A stretch of DNA of 64,000 nucleotides from an uncultured Candidatus Saccharibacteria bacterium (GCA_938018005.1 CALIJG010000020.1:124001-188000); one strand, 5' to 3'. Shown: positions 40,960-50,812, counted from the first letter of the stretch. Notes: generated by a model not told the origin, from the letters alone. Numbers and translations are program-made.

Positions 40960-42045
40960 TTATTCCTCCCCCACCCCCATCGCCAAATACGCCTCGATAA
41001 AGCCGTCGATGGCGCCGTCGAGGACAGCTTGGGCGTCGTGGGCTTCGTGTTTGGTGCGGGTATCTTTGACGAGGGTATAGGGATGAAGCACATAGTTGCG
41101 GATTTGCGCACCCCAGCTAGCGGACTCACCAGTGCGGAGGTCGGCCAGGCTGGCGGCTTGCTGCTCGTGCTGGAGCTGAGCGAGGCGCGAGCGCAGAATG
41201 GTGAGAGCGGTCTCGCGGTTTTGGATCTGGCTGCGTTCATTTTGGATGGCAACGACGATGCCGGTGGGCAGATGGGTAACGCGCACCGCCGAGTCGGTCG
41301 TATTAACGCCCTGCCCACCCTTGCCACCGCTGCGGTAGACGTCGATCCGGAGGTCTTTGTCCTCAAGCTGCACCTGCTCGGGCTCAGCGATCTCTGGCAT
41401 CACCTCCACCAAAGCAAAGCTTGTCTGGCGCAAATGGTCAGCATTAAATGGGCTCAGCCGCACCAGGCGGTGCACGCCATGCTCGCTGCGTAGTTGGCCA
41501 TAGGCATACGCACCATGAAGGCTGTATGTCGCACTCTTAATGCCAGCTTCTTCGCCCGTCGAGCGCTCGAGGAGCTCTGTTTGGAGGCTATGCTGCTCAG
41601 CAAAGCGTAGGTACATCCGCTCGAGCATCGCCGCCCAATCCTGAGCATCGGTACCGCCAGCCCCAGCGCTAATCTTAATAATAGCCGGTTGGTCGTCGTG
41701 CTCACCACTGTAGAGGAGGTCGCGGTGGCGCGCTTGGTAGTCGTGCTCGAGGGCGGCAAGCTGCTGCTCAAACTCTGGTATCATTGAATCATCGCCAAGA
41801 TCCATGAGCTCCACAATATCGCTCGCCTGAGCCCGTAACACTCGCCATGGTTCTATTTGCCCTCGCAGCGCTGCTGCCTGGCGCGACACCTGCTGAGCGT
41901 GGGCTGGATTGGCCCAAATTTGCGAGTCGGCCAGCTGCGCCTCAAGCTGAGTGAGCTGGGTGGCTTTGTCAGTAATCTGCAAACGACGAATCGCATCGAG
42001 GATATCGGCGAGGAGCTGTGCGGCGCGCTTTTTGAGTGGTTGCAT
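40960..42045 (-). CDS. prfB: Peptide chain release factor 2
   Basis: RF2 recognises UAA and UGA. The 361-residue protein has the anticodon-like SPF motif (RLSPFNADHLRQTSFA, near 198) and the GGQ motif (GGKGGQGVNTTDSA, near 240). The whole gene is one continuous frame, with no programmed +1 frameshift as in E. coli. TATAAT (42057-42052) ends 6 nt before the ATG, so the mRNA should be leaderless and could not carry the usual SD-stimulated shift. Its presence supports UGA as a stop in this organism. Confidence 0.95.
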   Translation of the reverse strand: MQPLKKRAAQLLADILDAIRRLQITDKATQLTQLEAQLADSQIWANPAHAQQVSRQAAALRGQIEPWRVLRAQASDIVELMDLGDDSMIPEFEQQLAALEHDYQARHRDLLYSGEHDDQPAIIKISAGAGGTDAQDWAAMLERMYLRFAEQHSLQTELLERSTGEEAGIKSATYSLHGAYAYGQLRSEHGVHRLVRLSPFNADHLRQTSFALVEVMPEIAEPEQVQLEDKDLRIDVYRSGGKGGQGVNTTDSAVRVTHLPTGIVVAIQNERSQIQNRETALTILRSRLAQLQHEQQAASLADLRTGESASWGAQIRNYVLHPYTLVKDTRTKHEAHDAQAVLDGAIDGFIEAYLAMGVGEE

Positions 42046-42209
42046 ACGTCTATTATACCGCACTCTTGAGGTGCTGGCTCTACTATACGGCGCAAAGCAT
42101 TGCTGGCCACACATATCACAGAGTATTGCTGCACGTTCGCTCACTCCGTTACCTTTGTTTCAGTAAAGTGTGGAGTCTCGCTGCTATTCCACTATCGCAA
42201 TACACCAAG

Positions 42210-42249
42210 CAAAACCGAGAAGCCACCATCGCATGGATAGTGGCTTCTC
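42210..42249 (-). terminator. Terminator after the M48 protease gene
   Basis: GAGAAGCCAC/GTGGCTTCTC stem followed on the minus strand by GGTTTTGC. Confidence 0.7.
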
Positions 42250-42282
42250 ATGTAAGCAGCATTGCGTCGCCTCGCGGCTTCC

Positions 42283-43245
42283 CTACTGCGGTTGGACTGG
42301 CGTTGTAGGCTGAGTTGGTGTAGCTGGTGCTTGGGGTGCGAGGAGCTTGGTGGTCATTTCATCAATGTGGTCAAGCCGGCGCACGAGGTATGGGTGGTCG
42401 CTCAAGGTCTGGGCAAAGCGATTCATTGGCCGATTGGCGGTGTAGCGCTGCCACTGGCGAGCGGTCTCGTTCATCCCCTCCGCCACGTCAGGGCCAATGT
42501 GCACCTTGACAAGCGCATTCTTGACGAGCTCTGGATCTTCGGTATAGGTAAGCGCCAAGCGGTCAGCCGTATACTCAGTGCGACGCTGCCAAAAGCCCGC
42601 CAGCCAGCCAGACACCGAGGAGACAAACGGCAGTGCCAAGAACGGCTGCAGATACAGCATAGCTATGGTGTGCTTATATTTAATGTGCCCCATCTCGTGA
42701 ATAACGACTGCCTTGAGCTCATCGGGCGTGAGGTAGCGAATCGAACCAGAATGCAGCACAATACAGTATGGATTCATGAAGCCAAAGGCATAGGCATTGA
42801 TGACCGGGTTCTGCGTGACGAAAATCTCTACCCGTGGCAAACCGAGGTCGGCCGCCGTGACGTTGGCCCAGTCGCGCAGCCAAGCATAATCGCTATACTC
42901 TACTTGCATAGCATTTCCCAGCATCTTCTGCCGCTCCATCCGGATGAAAAACATCCCGACAAGAAGGATGACACCAAAGAGAATAGCACCGCTAAACAAA
43001 GCAATAATAAGCCTCAGCCAAAGTGGGACTTGCTCTGCCTCCACACCAGTACCTTCTACGCTAAAATGCTCGGCCAGCGCCGTAAAAATAAAATACGCCG
43101 ACGTCATAAAAAAGAAGCCAATAAAGGTGACTGCCAGCACGGTGTTGTCGCTAGACATAGCAGCACGGGCCACGGCAAGCTGCCCCTTGCTATACTGCGG
43201 CGCTGCGGCAGGCTGCGGTGAGTTGGTATATGGTTGCTGATTCAT
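42283..43245 (-). CDS. M48 family (HtpX-like) membrane metalloprotease
   Basis: The 320-residue protein has two TM helices near residues 35-57 and 80-102, the zinc motif VIHEMGHIKYKH (about 187-198) and the third ligand region RRTEYTADRLAL (about 226-237). A Gln/Pro-rich C-terminal tail follows. HtpX-type enzymes degrade damaged membrane proteins. AAGGA lies about 12 nt upstream of the ATG. Confidence 0.92.
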   Translation of the reverse strand: MNQQPYTNSPQPAAAPQYSKGQLAVARAAMSSDNTVLAVTFIGFFFMTSAYFIFTALAEHFSVEGTGVEAEQVPLWLRLIIALFSGAILFGVILLVGMFFIRMERQKMLGNAMQVEYSDYAWLRDWANVTAADLGLPRVEIFVTQNPVINAYAFGFMNPYCIVLHSGSIRYLTPDELKAVVIHEMGHIKYKHTIAMLYLQPFLALPFVSSVSGWLAGFWQRRTEYTADRLALTYTEDPELVKNALVKVHIGPDVAEGMNETARQWQRYTANRPMNRFAQTLSDHPYLVRRLDHIDEMTTKLLAPQAPATPTQPTTPVQPQ

Positions 43246-43328
43246 TGGGCTATTCGATTCCTTATCTTGTATCAGTTATATAGTTATTTGTATATATTAT
43301 AGTATATCCTGCTCAATCGCAAAATAGC

Positions 43329-44675
43329 TTACACTCCACCACCCTGCACCGCTGCAATAAATTGCTCACCACGGTCGGCATAGCTGCAGTATTGGTCAAA
43401 GCTCGCGGCAGCGGGGCTTAGGATGACGACATCACCAGGCTTAGCCTGCTGCTTAGCGGTATCCACGACCTCTGTCATAGGCACACTACCAAGCGTTATG
43501 ATAGGCGCAGCAACATTATAGTTTTGTAATACCGCTGCAATCGCCGAAGCATTTGCTCCCATAGTAATGATAGCGCGGACAGACTCACCCTGATCATACA
43601 CCTCTTGTGCGAGTGGCTCGTAATCACCACCTTTGTCTGCCCCGCCAACAATGAGAACTTTGGGCTCCGCAAAGGCACGCAGCGCTGCAATGGCACTGCC
43701 CGGTGTGGTAGCAATACTGTCGTCATAATACCGTACCTCATCCTGCTCTGCTACGAAGGCTAAGCGATGTGGCAAACCAGTAAAGCTCGCCAGTCCTTCC
43801 GCCAGGCGCTGCGGCACAGCCTGTGGATCGAAGGCGAGCACTGCGCTCAGCGCAGCACAGGCATTCTCGATATTGTGCGCACCTGGCAGTTGCAGGCGGT
43901 CCGTTGCGCAAAGCCGCCGCTCACCCTGCCAAAAGGCACCATCTTTCACATACACCAGCCCATCGTCTGGCGTACCATAGCGATACGCTGGTGGCGGCGT
44001 ACCCAGGCTGCCACGCGCAACATCCGTGTCAAGCGACTCAGCAATCTGCGCGGCATATGGATTGCTTGGATGATAAATACACACATCGCCTGGCCGCTGG
44101 TGCCGCCGAATATTAGCCTTGGCATCGACGTATTCGGCGAAGTTGACGTGTTTGTCGAGATGATCGGGCTCAATCATCAGCACTACCGCGATCTGCGGTG
44201 AGCGCTCGGCATCCCACAGCTGAAAACTACTCAGCTCATACACCACCACATCATCAGGGCCAATCTGCCCCAGCTGCGCCAAGGCTGGCCGGCCAATATT
44301 ACCCACCACATGGACAGTGCGACCAAGGGCTTGCAGCATAGCAGCGATGAGACTCACCGTTGTACCCTTGCCCTTTGTGCCTGTCACGCCAATGATCGGC
44401 GCGGGGCAGCGTGCGAAGAACTCATTCGTAGCCGACCACACCGTCCCATCTGTCTCGATCCGCCACGGTGCCAATCCAGGGGTGCGCATGACGATATCGG
44501 CATCGCCCAGCTGAGCAAAGGCATCTGGGCCTGTCAATACATCCACCACCCCAGGCGGCACATCAGCAATGCGCCGCTCATCGGCTATCACAATCTCCGC
44601 CGCAGGCCACACCTGCCGCGCATAATCATACGTCGCACGACCCTCAACGTCGTACCCAGCAATCGCAACTTTCAT
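43329..44675 (-). CDS. murD: UDP-N-acetylmuramoyl-alanine--D-glutamate ligase
   Basis: MurD adds D-Glu to the peptidoglycan precursor. The 448-residue protein has the ATP loop GVTGTKGKGTTVSL (about 95-108), the ELSSFQL strand, the MIEPDHLDKH motif, and the C-terminal domain with YDDSIATTPGSAIAALRAF and LIVGGADKGGDY, as in MurD. TATAAT (44687-44682) ends 6 nt before the ATG (leaderless). It stands alone rather than in a dcw cluster. Confidence 0.95.
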   Translation of the reverse strand: MKVAIAGYDVEGRATYDYARQVWPAAEIVIADERRIADVPPGVVDVLTGPDAFAQLGDADIVMRTPGLAPWRIETDGTVWSATNEFFARCPAPIIGVTGTKGKGTTVSLIAAMLQALGRTVHVVGNIGRPALAQLGQIGPDDVVVYELSSFQLWDAERSPQIAVVLMIEPDHLDKHVNFAEYVDAKANIRRHQRPGDVCIYHPSNPYAAQIAESLDTDVARGSLGTPPPAYRYGTPDDGLVYVKDGAFWQGERRLCATDRLQLPGAHNIENACAALSAVLAFDPQAVPQRLAEGLASFTGLPHRLAFVAEQDEVRYYDDSIATTPGSAIAALRAFAEPKVLIVGGADKGGDYEPLAQEVYDQGESVRAIITMGANASAIAAVLQNYNVAAPIITLGSVPMTEVVDTAKQQAKPGDVVILSPAAASFDQYCSYADRGEQFIAAVQGGGV

Positions 44676-44976
44676 ACCGCTATTATAGCATACACAGCGG
44701 CCAAAACACAGAACATACAGAGGTCAGAGGGTGTATCATACTGCCCTTGTTCTTGGTACTCCCTCGTCATTCCCATCGATGGACGGTGACTCCACTTCTG
44801 TAGCGGTCTTGTTGATTTTTTGTGTATTTCTTATATAGAGATCACATTGGCATACCACCAAACACAATGCGCCGCAACAGCTCCCTCTTCCTCAATTTGC
44901 GCTCACTGCAACTATTGCTATAATATATAGTCTATAGTTAATTTAGTATCTACAACGAAGATAAAGGACACAAGCA
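44676..44976. other. Divergent intergenic region
   Basis: It holds the murD -10 (44687-44682, minus), a TATAAT at about 44918-44923 (plus) for the next gene, and a copy of ACAGAGGTCAGAGGG (44717-44731) that recurs inverted at 34724-34738. Confidence 0.5.
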
Positions 44977-45930
44977 ATGGACACTCAGCCCACTCCTGGC
45001 CATAACCAACCAGCTATGACCTCGCCAACGAACACCATGAATATAAATGCATCGCAGCCTGGCAATACACCACCACCCCATTCGAGTAACCCATTGCTAG
45101 CAAACAAGAAACTGCTGTATGGACTGATTGCCGGCGCGGTGGGCATTGTGCTAGTCATCGTCATCATCATCGTTGTGGCTATGCAGTCGGCACCACCAAG
45201 CCGCAAAGACTTGCAAGACGCCCAGGCGCTCATCCGCACCCATAGCCGCACCGAGGATCGCCTACTGCAGCCACTTTCTCGTGGTGAGACGATCGACACC
45301 AAGGCATTTGCAGACAACCGCAAAGAGCTCATAAGCAAGCTTGGTAGTTCACGCGCTGTGCACGACGAAGATATCAAGCGTGCGTACGAGCAATACAAGC
45401 ACGAGACGGACGAAGCCGTCACTGCACTGGGCAAGCTGCCGAGCTACTACTCCACCGTCGCTACCTTTATCAAAGAGTGCGCCGATACCAATACGCTCAA
45501 CCGCCAAATTCTGAACTTTGACTTCCGCAAGGGTGGCAGTGCAGCGCTTACGAGCGCTCCTGCACTGACCGATAGCGAGATCGAAAAGGAAGCAAGCAAG
45601 ACCTATGGCTCGTGCATAGAACAAGCCAAAAAAGTGCAAAACATCAGCGAAAATGACAACGCACGCAAGCTTGGCACCGAATACATTACGTATTACCAAA
45701 AGGTCAAAGACCACCGCCTCAAAGCTGCTCAATACTACCGCACACACAGCGACCTAACGAGCCGCAGCAAGTACAGCGGGCAAAACACTGCGCCCAAGAT
45801 GCCCGACAACAGAGATAGCAAAGCCGAGACATACGTCATCGACGACGGCGTCCTCCACAAGAAGGATGGCAGCCTCACCGAGATGAACAAGCTACTCAAC
45901 TCGAAGATGGCAGTGTACCGCGCAGCCTAA
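44977..45930 (+). CDS. Membrane-anchored helical protein, unknown
   Basis: The 317-residue protein has a Pro/Thr/Asn-rich cytoplasmic segment (1-42), one long Ile/Val-rich TM helix (about 46-70) and an extracellular, mostly helical domain with Cys at about 169 and 213. AAAGGACACAAGCA precedes the ATG. It resembles other single-pass CPR surface proteins only in layout. Function unknown. Confidence 0.75.
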   Translation: MDTQPTPGHNQPAMTSPTNTMNINASQPGNTPPPHSSNPLLANKKLLYGLIAGAVGIVLVIVIIIVVAMQSAPPSRKDLQDAQALIRTHSRTEDRLLQPLSRGETIDTKAFADNRKELISKLGSSRAVHDEDIKRAYEQYKHETDEAVTALGKLPSYYSTVATFIKECADTNTLNRQILNFDFRKGGSAALTSAPALTDSEIEKEASKTYGSCIEQAKKVQNISENDNARKLGTEYITYYQKVKDHRLKAAQYYRTHSDLTSRSKYSGQNTAPKMPDNRDSKAETYVIDDGVLHKKDGSLTEMNKLLNSKMAVYRAA

Positions 45931-45954
45931 GAGCGCACGTACAAGATCAACACA

Positions 45955-45980
45955 TATAGCCGACCGCTTGGTCGGCTATA
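45955..45980 (+). terminator. Terminator after the helical surface protein
   Basis: A perfect 11-bp stem TATAGCCGACC/GGTCGGCTATA with a 4-nt loop. It overlaps the 3' end of the small minus-strand ORF. Confidence 0.65.
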
Positions 45981-46146
45981 TAGTAGGCAGAAGGAAATAG
46001 ACTAAACAACCAGTGCGGTGTGGTCTTGTGCTATGTATGCCGATCCTCTGAAAAACTTCGTCGAAGTTATCGGGGAGAAAGCAATCGGGCATGTCCTTAG
46101 GGTTGTAACCATATTTCTGGATATCCACCTGTGCTTGTTCGCTCAC
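45976..46146 (-). CDS. Small 56-residue protein with GTG start
   Basis: GTG at 46146 follows AAGGAGAATTT, a good ribosome site. The frame reads MSEQAQVDIQKYGYNPKDMP, then DCFLPDNFDEVFQRIG and a basic, hydrophobic tail to TAG at 45978. The first 40 residues look protein-like; the tail runs into the terminator hairpin and may be a decayed end. No family was recognised. Confidence 0.5.
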   Translation of the reverse strand: MSEQAQVDIQKYGYNPKDMPDCFLPDNFDEVFQRIGIHSTRPHRTGCLVYFLLPTI

Positions 46147-46246
46147 AAATTCTCCTTACGTTAGAATGTAGAGGATAGGTTACAGCTATACCTGATCACT
46201 CATAGCAGTGTACCATTACGACTCAAGAATCAAGTGCACTAAGCCA

Positions 46247-46519
46247 CTATTTAGACGACCTAAGGTCACCCTCTTGGAAATCGTCAACCTTATCGAATAG
46301 TGCCATCAAACTTTCGCGCGTAGGCATACCCATGACATCCTCCATCCATTGCCATTCTTTGTCAGAAGGTGCATACGGGCCTGCGGTGAGCTCATTCATG
46401 GCTGTCAATAAATCTGAGCATTCCCGTTTTGTGAGGACAATCGTGACAAGGTCGTTATAACCTTTTTCTTCGTCCCCAGGGCGGTAACTTTTACTGTTGG
46501 TTGGATTGACGTCACTCAT
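46247..46519 (-). CDS. Small acidic protein, unknown
   Basis: A 90-residue soluble protein with a disordered start and a helical core (LVTIVLTKRECSDLLTAMNE, then WQWMEDVMGMPTRESLMALF). AAAGGAG lies 9-10 nt upstream of the ATG. It may be paired with the small gene 100 nt downstream. Function unknown. Confidence 0.65.
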   Translation of the reverse strand: MSDVNPTNSKSYRPGDEEKGYNDLVTIVLTKRECSDLLTAMNELTAGPYAPSDKEWQWMEDVMGMPTRESLMALFDKVDDFQEGDLRSSK

Positions 46520-46728
46520 GCGTTGTTCTCCTTTGCTATTACTTTAATGATACAATGCAGTCTAATAAATGCAAGTGCTTCTCTGCCTGCCTTCGTGTCT
46601 CATACCTCCACTAAAAAATAGCAAAAATATTCTTATCAAGTTTTTATCTGCCAACAGACGAAATACCACTGCCAAAAACTTCGACTCTCATGGCGTAAAA
46701 CAAGCAAATATACTAGGCAGAGGTGCTG

Positions 46729-48015
46729 CTACCCCTGTGTAAACAGCCCTTCCAGCTGCTCACCCAGCCGCACAATGTCGCTACGCTCACCGCTGCTTAC
46801 ACCAGCGAGTGCCCAGGTGTTGGCGGCAATAAATTCACGTGCTACGGCGTTCATCTGCTCGAGGGTCGTGCCTTTGATCTCTTGCGGCACCTTGGCATAG
46901 TCCTTCACATAGCCATCCCAGAAGAAGCGGCTGGTGTAGAATCCACTAATCTGTGCTACTGTTTGCGCCCCCATTTGGTAGCGCCCCAGGCCGTAGGATT
47001 TGGCTGCCTCAAGCTCGGCCTCGGTAATCTCACCACGCAGCACCGCCTGGAGCTCACTGACAATCAAAGCAAAGAGCCGCTCTGCCTTGTCGCACTCCAC
47101 CTCGCCACCAAAGTCCCAGCTGCTCTCATACTTGCCCACCGAGCTATCACTAAACATCCCATAGGCCATGCCCTGCTTACGCGCCTTGCCAAAAATGCGC
47201 GAATGCATGGTGCCGGTGAGGATGTGGTTGAGGCAGTCGAGCGCAGCATCTTCTTTGTCGCTGAGCTCGCGCGGGATCTCCATCGACCAACCAAAGGTGA
47301 GGTTGCTGGCTTCTTTGCGGCGGATGAGGGTGGGCTTGCCACTGTGGAGTTCGTCGTGCGGCACCGCAAAGCGCTCACCACGCGGCAGCTGCCAGCTCTC
47401 GAGCATGCGCTTGATCTGCGCCTTGCGCCCCGCCATTTTGCCAGCAATGACAAAGCGAAGGTTGTCGCTGGTGTGGGTACGCCGGTAGTGTTCCTGAATA
47501 TCGCTCAGCTGCACGTGAGCAATGGTGCGTACGCGCTGGTGGAAGGTGTAGATGTCATTCCCTAGCAGCTGCTGGATCTTGGGCCACAGCACTCGATTAT
47601 GGTTGTTGAGGTAGCCGACAAGCTCGCTGCGCACATTACCCTTCTCGGCTTCGAGCTCCGTCTGGTTGAACTTTGGCTGGGTGATGGCCACCTGCTGCAA
47701 CTGCAAAATACGCTCCCACTCAAAGTCCGCACAGTCCGCCACATACACCATAGATAGGTCGCTCGTCCAGGCATTGTGGTAGGCACCGTTTTTGATAAAC
47801 TCCGCCTCGTACTCATGCTCGCTCGCAAACTGGGCATTGGCACCAAAGGCCATATGCTCCATAATGTGCGCCGTCTCGTAGATGTCTTTGCTCGCAACAT
47901 AGCGGTTGCCCGCCCGGAATTGGAACTGGAAGCTCATCACGGTTGCGCCAGGAACGTCAATGAGAAGGCCACGGGCACCATTCTTTAGCCTGACCTCTGT
48001 TACTGTGTGTTGCAT
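46729..48015 (-). CDS. M16 family (pitrilysin/insulinase-like) zinc peptidase
   Basis: The 428-residue protein has the inverted zinc motif HIMEH (HxxEH, near residues 50-54) and the downstream Glu in ELEAEKGNVRSEL (about 119-131), so the active half is complete. The C-terminal half is the usual inactive-type domain (LTFGWSMEIPRELSDKEDAA). It is a soluble single-chain protein; it may clear peptides such as signal peptides. The start directly abuts the secA stop (TAGATG), so it is co-translated with secA. Confidence 0.9.
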   Translation of the reverse strand: MQHTVTEVRLKNGARGLLIDVPGATVMSFQFQFRAGNRYVASKDIYETAHIMEHMAFGANAQFASEHEYEAEFIKNGAYHNAWTSDLSMVYVADCADFEWERILQLQQVAITQPKFNQTELEAEKGNVRSELVGYLNNHNRVLWPKIQQLLGNDIYTFHQRVRTIAHVQLSDIQEHYRRTHTSDNLRFVIAGKMAGRKAQIKRMLESWQLPRGERFAVPHDELHSGKPTLIRRKEASNLTFGWSMEIPRELSDKEDAALDCLNHILTGTMHSRIFGKARKQGMAYGMFSDSSVGKYESSWDFGGEVECDKAERLFALIVSELQAVLRGEITEAELEAAKSYGLGRYQMGAQTVAQISGFYTSRFFWDGYVKDYAKVPQEIKGTTLEQMNAVAREFIAANTWALAGVSSGERSDIVRLGEQLEGLFTQG

Positions 48016-50646
48016 CTAGCGGTTCTTTTTGCGATTCTGCCGCTGGGCTTTCTTTTTCTTGCGGGCGGCGTTACGTTTGCGGTTGACGTCGGCAGTAGTT
48101 GGTGCCGCTTTTGTTTTGGTAAAGTCCTGATCGTGATTGGCTTCCCCATTCGTGATCTCATTCACACCGCGCTCCACCGAGGTTTCGGCCAGGCGAGTGA
48201 GCTCGGTGTCATGCTCGTTGTCGGTTGCCTCGCGAGTGATGGCGTCCGTCTTGCGCACTTGGTAGATTGCATGGAGGACCTCCGCCCGGAGATTAGCCTG
48301 CAGGCTGTCGAACAGCTTTTGCGACTCAGCGCGGTACTCCACCAGCGGGTCGCGCTGGCCCACGCTGCGCCAGTGAATCCCCTCGCGCAGGTGCTGCATA
48401 TTCTCTAGGTGCTGCATCCACAGTGTGTCGAGCACCTGCAAGTACACCTCGCGCTCAATACCGCGCAGTAGCTCGCTACCCAGTTCGTCTTCTTTATCTT
48501 GATACAATTTTTTCGCCGCATCGAGTGCCATCTTGGTCCGGACGCGGTCGCGCTTCTCGGCACCGATTTTCTTAATCTCGTCTTTGTCCAGTGGGAAGAT
48601 CGCGCCAAACTCCTCAACAAACTTTGGGTTTTGCTTGGCTGGTACCTCTGTGAGGCTCTCGACTGCAGTGCGCAGCAGGCGCTGAATTTCTGGCTTGATG
48701 TTGTCGCCATCGAGGATCTTGCGCCGCACAGTGTAGACCACTTTGCGGTGGCGGTTGATGACGTTGTCGTACTGAACAACATTTTTGCGCGCATCGAAGT
48801 TAAAGCCCTCAACCCGCTTTTGCGCCGCCTCAAGCGTCTTACTGACTGCTTTGTTTTGAATAGCCATGTCTTCTTCTACTCCAAGGCGCTCCATCAGGCC
48901 AGCAATACGCTCACCCTGGAAGATCCGCATCAGATCGTCTTCGGTCGAGACATAGAATTGGGTGTCACCCGGGTCACCCTGGCGGCCACCACGGCCACGT
49001 AGCTGGTTGTCGATCCGGCGCGACTCATGCCGCTCGCTGCCGATCACCACCAAGCCACCAAGCTCCTTCACGCCCGGCCCAAGCTTGATGTCTGTGCCAC
49101 GCCCCGCGATATTTGTCGCTAGCGTCACGGCACCCTTCTCACCAGCGTGTGCTACAATCTCGGCCTCACGCTCATTATTCTTAGCATTGAGGATCTCATA
49201 TGTAATGCCTGCTTTGTCTAGCCACTGGGCGATCAGCTCATTCTTAGCGATCGAGCCCGACCCCACCAGCACCGGCCGGCCTTGCTCATGGTACTTCTTG
49301 ATGGCAGCCGCCACAGCTTTGAGCTTAGCCTTCTCGGTTTTGTAGATAAGATCTTGGTGATCTTTGCGGGTAATTGGCTTATTGGGCGGCACTACCACCA
49401 CATCCAGGCTATAGATCTGCTGGAACTCCTCTGCCTCAGTAAAGGCCGTACCGGTCATACCACTGAGCTTCTTATATAGGCGGAAGAAATTCTGGAAGGA
49501 AATAGTCGCCAGCGTCATACTCTCTTGCTGGACGGGTACGCCTTCTTTCGCTTCGATCGCCTGGTGGAGGCCTTCGTTGTAGCGGTTGCCAATCTTGAGG
49601 CGGCCAGTGTGCTCATCGACGATGATAACCTCGCCATCATTGGTCACCACATAGTTTTTGTCACGATGGAAGAGTGTCTGTGCGCGCAGAGCTTGGTTGA
49701 TATGGTAGACACTGCGGACATATTCAGGGGTGTACAAATTTTTTATGCCAAGGAGTTTCTGTACCTTATCGATACCACTATCTGTCAGGGCCACACTGGT
49801 GTGCTTTTCGTCGAGACGGTAGTCTTCCGGCACAAGCTTGGCAGCAATCTTGGCAAATTGGTAGTAGCTATCAGGGTTCTCAGCCGCGGGCGCACTAATG
49901 ATGAGTGGGGTACGCGCTTCGTCGATCAAGATGGAGTCCACCTCGTCTACAATGGCAAAGTTGAGCTCGCGCTGACGCACCAGGCTAATCTCATTGACCA
50001 TATTATCGCGCAGGTAATCGAAGCCAAACTCGTTGTTTGTCCCATAAGTAATATCTGCCTCGTAGGCTTCGCGCCGTGTACAGGGGCGGAGCTTTTGCAT
50101 GCGTGGGTCAGTATGGTTCTCGTTGGTATACGTGCCATCGTAGAGGAAGGATGCTTCGTTAATGATCACACCAGTGCTAATGCCCAGAGCGCTGTAGATC
50201 TGCCCCATCCAGCCAGCGTCACGCTGCGCCAAGTAGTCGTTGACGGTCACGACGTGCACACCCTTGCCCTCGAGCGCATTGAGGTATGCTGCCAGCGTAG
50301 ACATCAGGGTCTTGCCTTCACCAGTCTTGAGCTCGGCCACGTTGCCTTCGTGCAGCACCATCGAGCCAATCAGCTGCACATCATAGTGCCGCTCACCAAT
50401 CACCCGGTCGGCCATCTCGCGCACCACCGCAAAGGCATCGGGCAGGATGGTATCGAGCGTCGTGCCCTTCTTGTGCAGGCGCTGCTTGAGGACCTCTGTT
50501 TGCTTGGCTAATTCCTCATCCGAGAGTGCCTTATATTTGGGCCCAAGCTTGTTGATCTCGTCTACCTTCTTTTGTAGACGCTTCAAGATCCGCTTTTGCG
50601 GATCGCCAAAAATCTTCGTCAGTGCTTTTTGCTGTGTTGTTGCCAT
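48016..50646 (-). CDS. secA: Preprotein translocase ATPase SecA
   Basis: SecA drives secretory proteins through SecYEG. The 876-residue protein has Walker A in ELKTGEGKTLMSTLAAYLNA (about 104-111), the DYLAQRDAGWMG segment, DEVDSILIDEARTPLIIS (Walker B/DEAD), LATNIAGRGTDIKLG and QLRGRGGRQGDPG. The C-terminal zinc (SEC-C) motif is missing; instead the tail is very basic and Lys/Arg-rich. The ATG at 50646 has GAGGGAAG about 8-10 nt upstream. Confidence 0.97.
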   Translation of the reverse strand: MATTQQKALTKIFGDPQKRILKRLQKKVDEINKLGPKYKALSDEELAKQTEVLKQRLHKKGTTLDTILPDAFAVVREMADRVIGERHYDVQLIGSMVLHEGNVAELKTGEGKTLMSTLAAYLNALEGKGVHVVTVNDYLAQRDAGWMGQIYSALGISTGVIINEASFLYDGTYTNENHTDPRMQKLRPCTRREAYEADITYGTNNEFGFDYLRDNMVNEISLVRQRELNFAIVDEVDSILIDEARTPLIISAPAAENPDSYYQFAKIAAKLVPEDYRLDEKHTSVALTDSGIDKVQKLLGIKNLYTPEYVRSVYHINQALRAQTLFHRDKNYVVTNDGEVIIVDEHTGRLKIGNRYNEGLHQAIEAKEGVPVQQESMTLATISFQNFFRLYKKLSGMTGTAFTEAEEFQQIYSLDVVVVPPNKPITRKDHQDLIYKTEKAKLKAVAAAIKKYHEQGRPVLVGSGSIAKNELIAQWLDKAGITYEILNAKNNEREAEIVAHAGEKGAVTLATNIAGRGTDIKLGPGVKELGGLVVIGSERHESRRIDNQLRGRGGRQGDPGDTQFYVSTEDDLMRIFQGERIAGLMERLGVEEDMAIQNKAVSKTLEAAQKRVEGFNFDARKNVVQYDNVINRHRKVVYTVRRKILDGDNIKPEIQRLLRTAVESLTEVPAKQNPKFVEEFGAIFPLDKDEIKKIGAEKRDRVRTKMALDAAKKLYQDKEDELGSELLRGIEREVYLQVLDTLWMQHLENMQHLREGIHWRSVGQRDPLVEYRAESQKLFDSLQANLRAEVLHAIYQVRKTDAITREATDNEHDTELTRLAETSVERGVNEITNGEANHDQDFTKTKAAPTTADVNRKRNAARKKKKAQRQNRKKNR

Positions 50647-50759
50647 AGTGTCAAACTTCCCTCGCTTTCCTCTCTAAGCGGCCATTCAATTCAAAAAACT
50701 CCCCTCATTATACCGGGTTTGCGGCTATTTGGGAAGGGTAGCCCACACAAAGTATGAGC

Positions 50760-50792
50760 AAGAGGCCGATACCCAACCGATACCAGCCTCTT
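50760..50792 (-). terminator. Terminator after the hibernation factor gene
   Basis: AAGAGGC/GCCTCTT stem with a direct repeat CCGATACC in the loop. Confidence 0.5.
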
Positions 50793-50812
50793 AACTCTTG
50801 CATACCTATCGT

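Noticed and set aside
42262..43221. 319-codon plus-strand open frame
   Set aside because: Antisense to the M48 protease, which has its zinc motif in the other strand.
46723..47565. 280-codon plus-strand open frame
   Set aside because: Antisense shadow of the M16 peptidase gene.
49525..50511. 328-codon plus-strand open frame
   Set aside because: Antisense shadow of secA.
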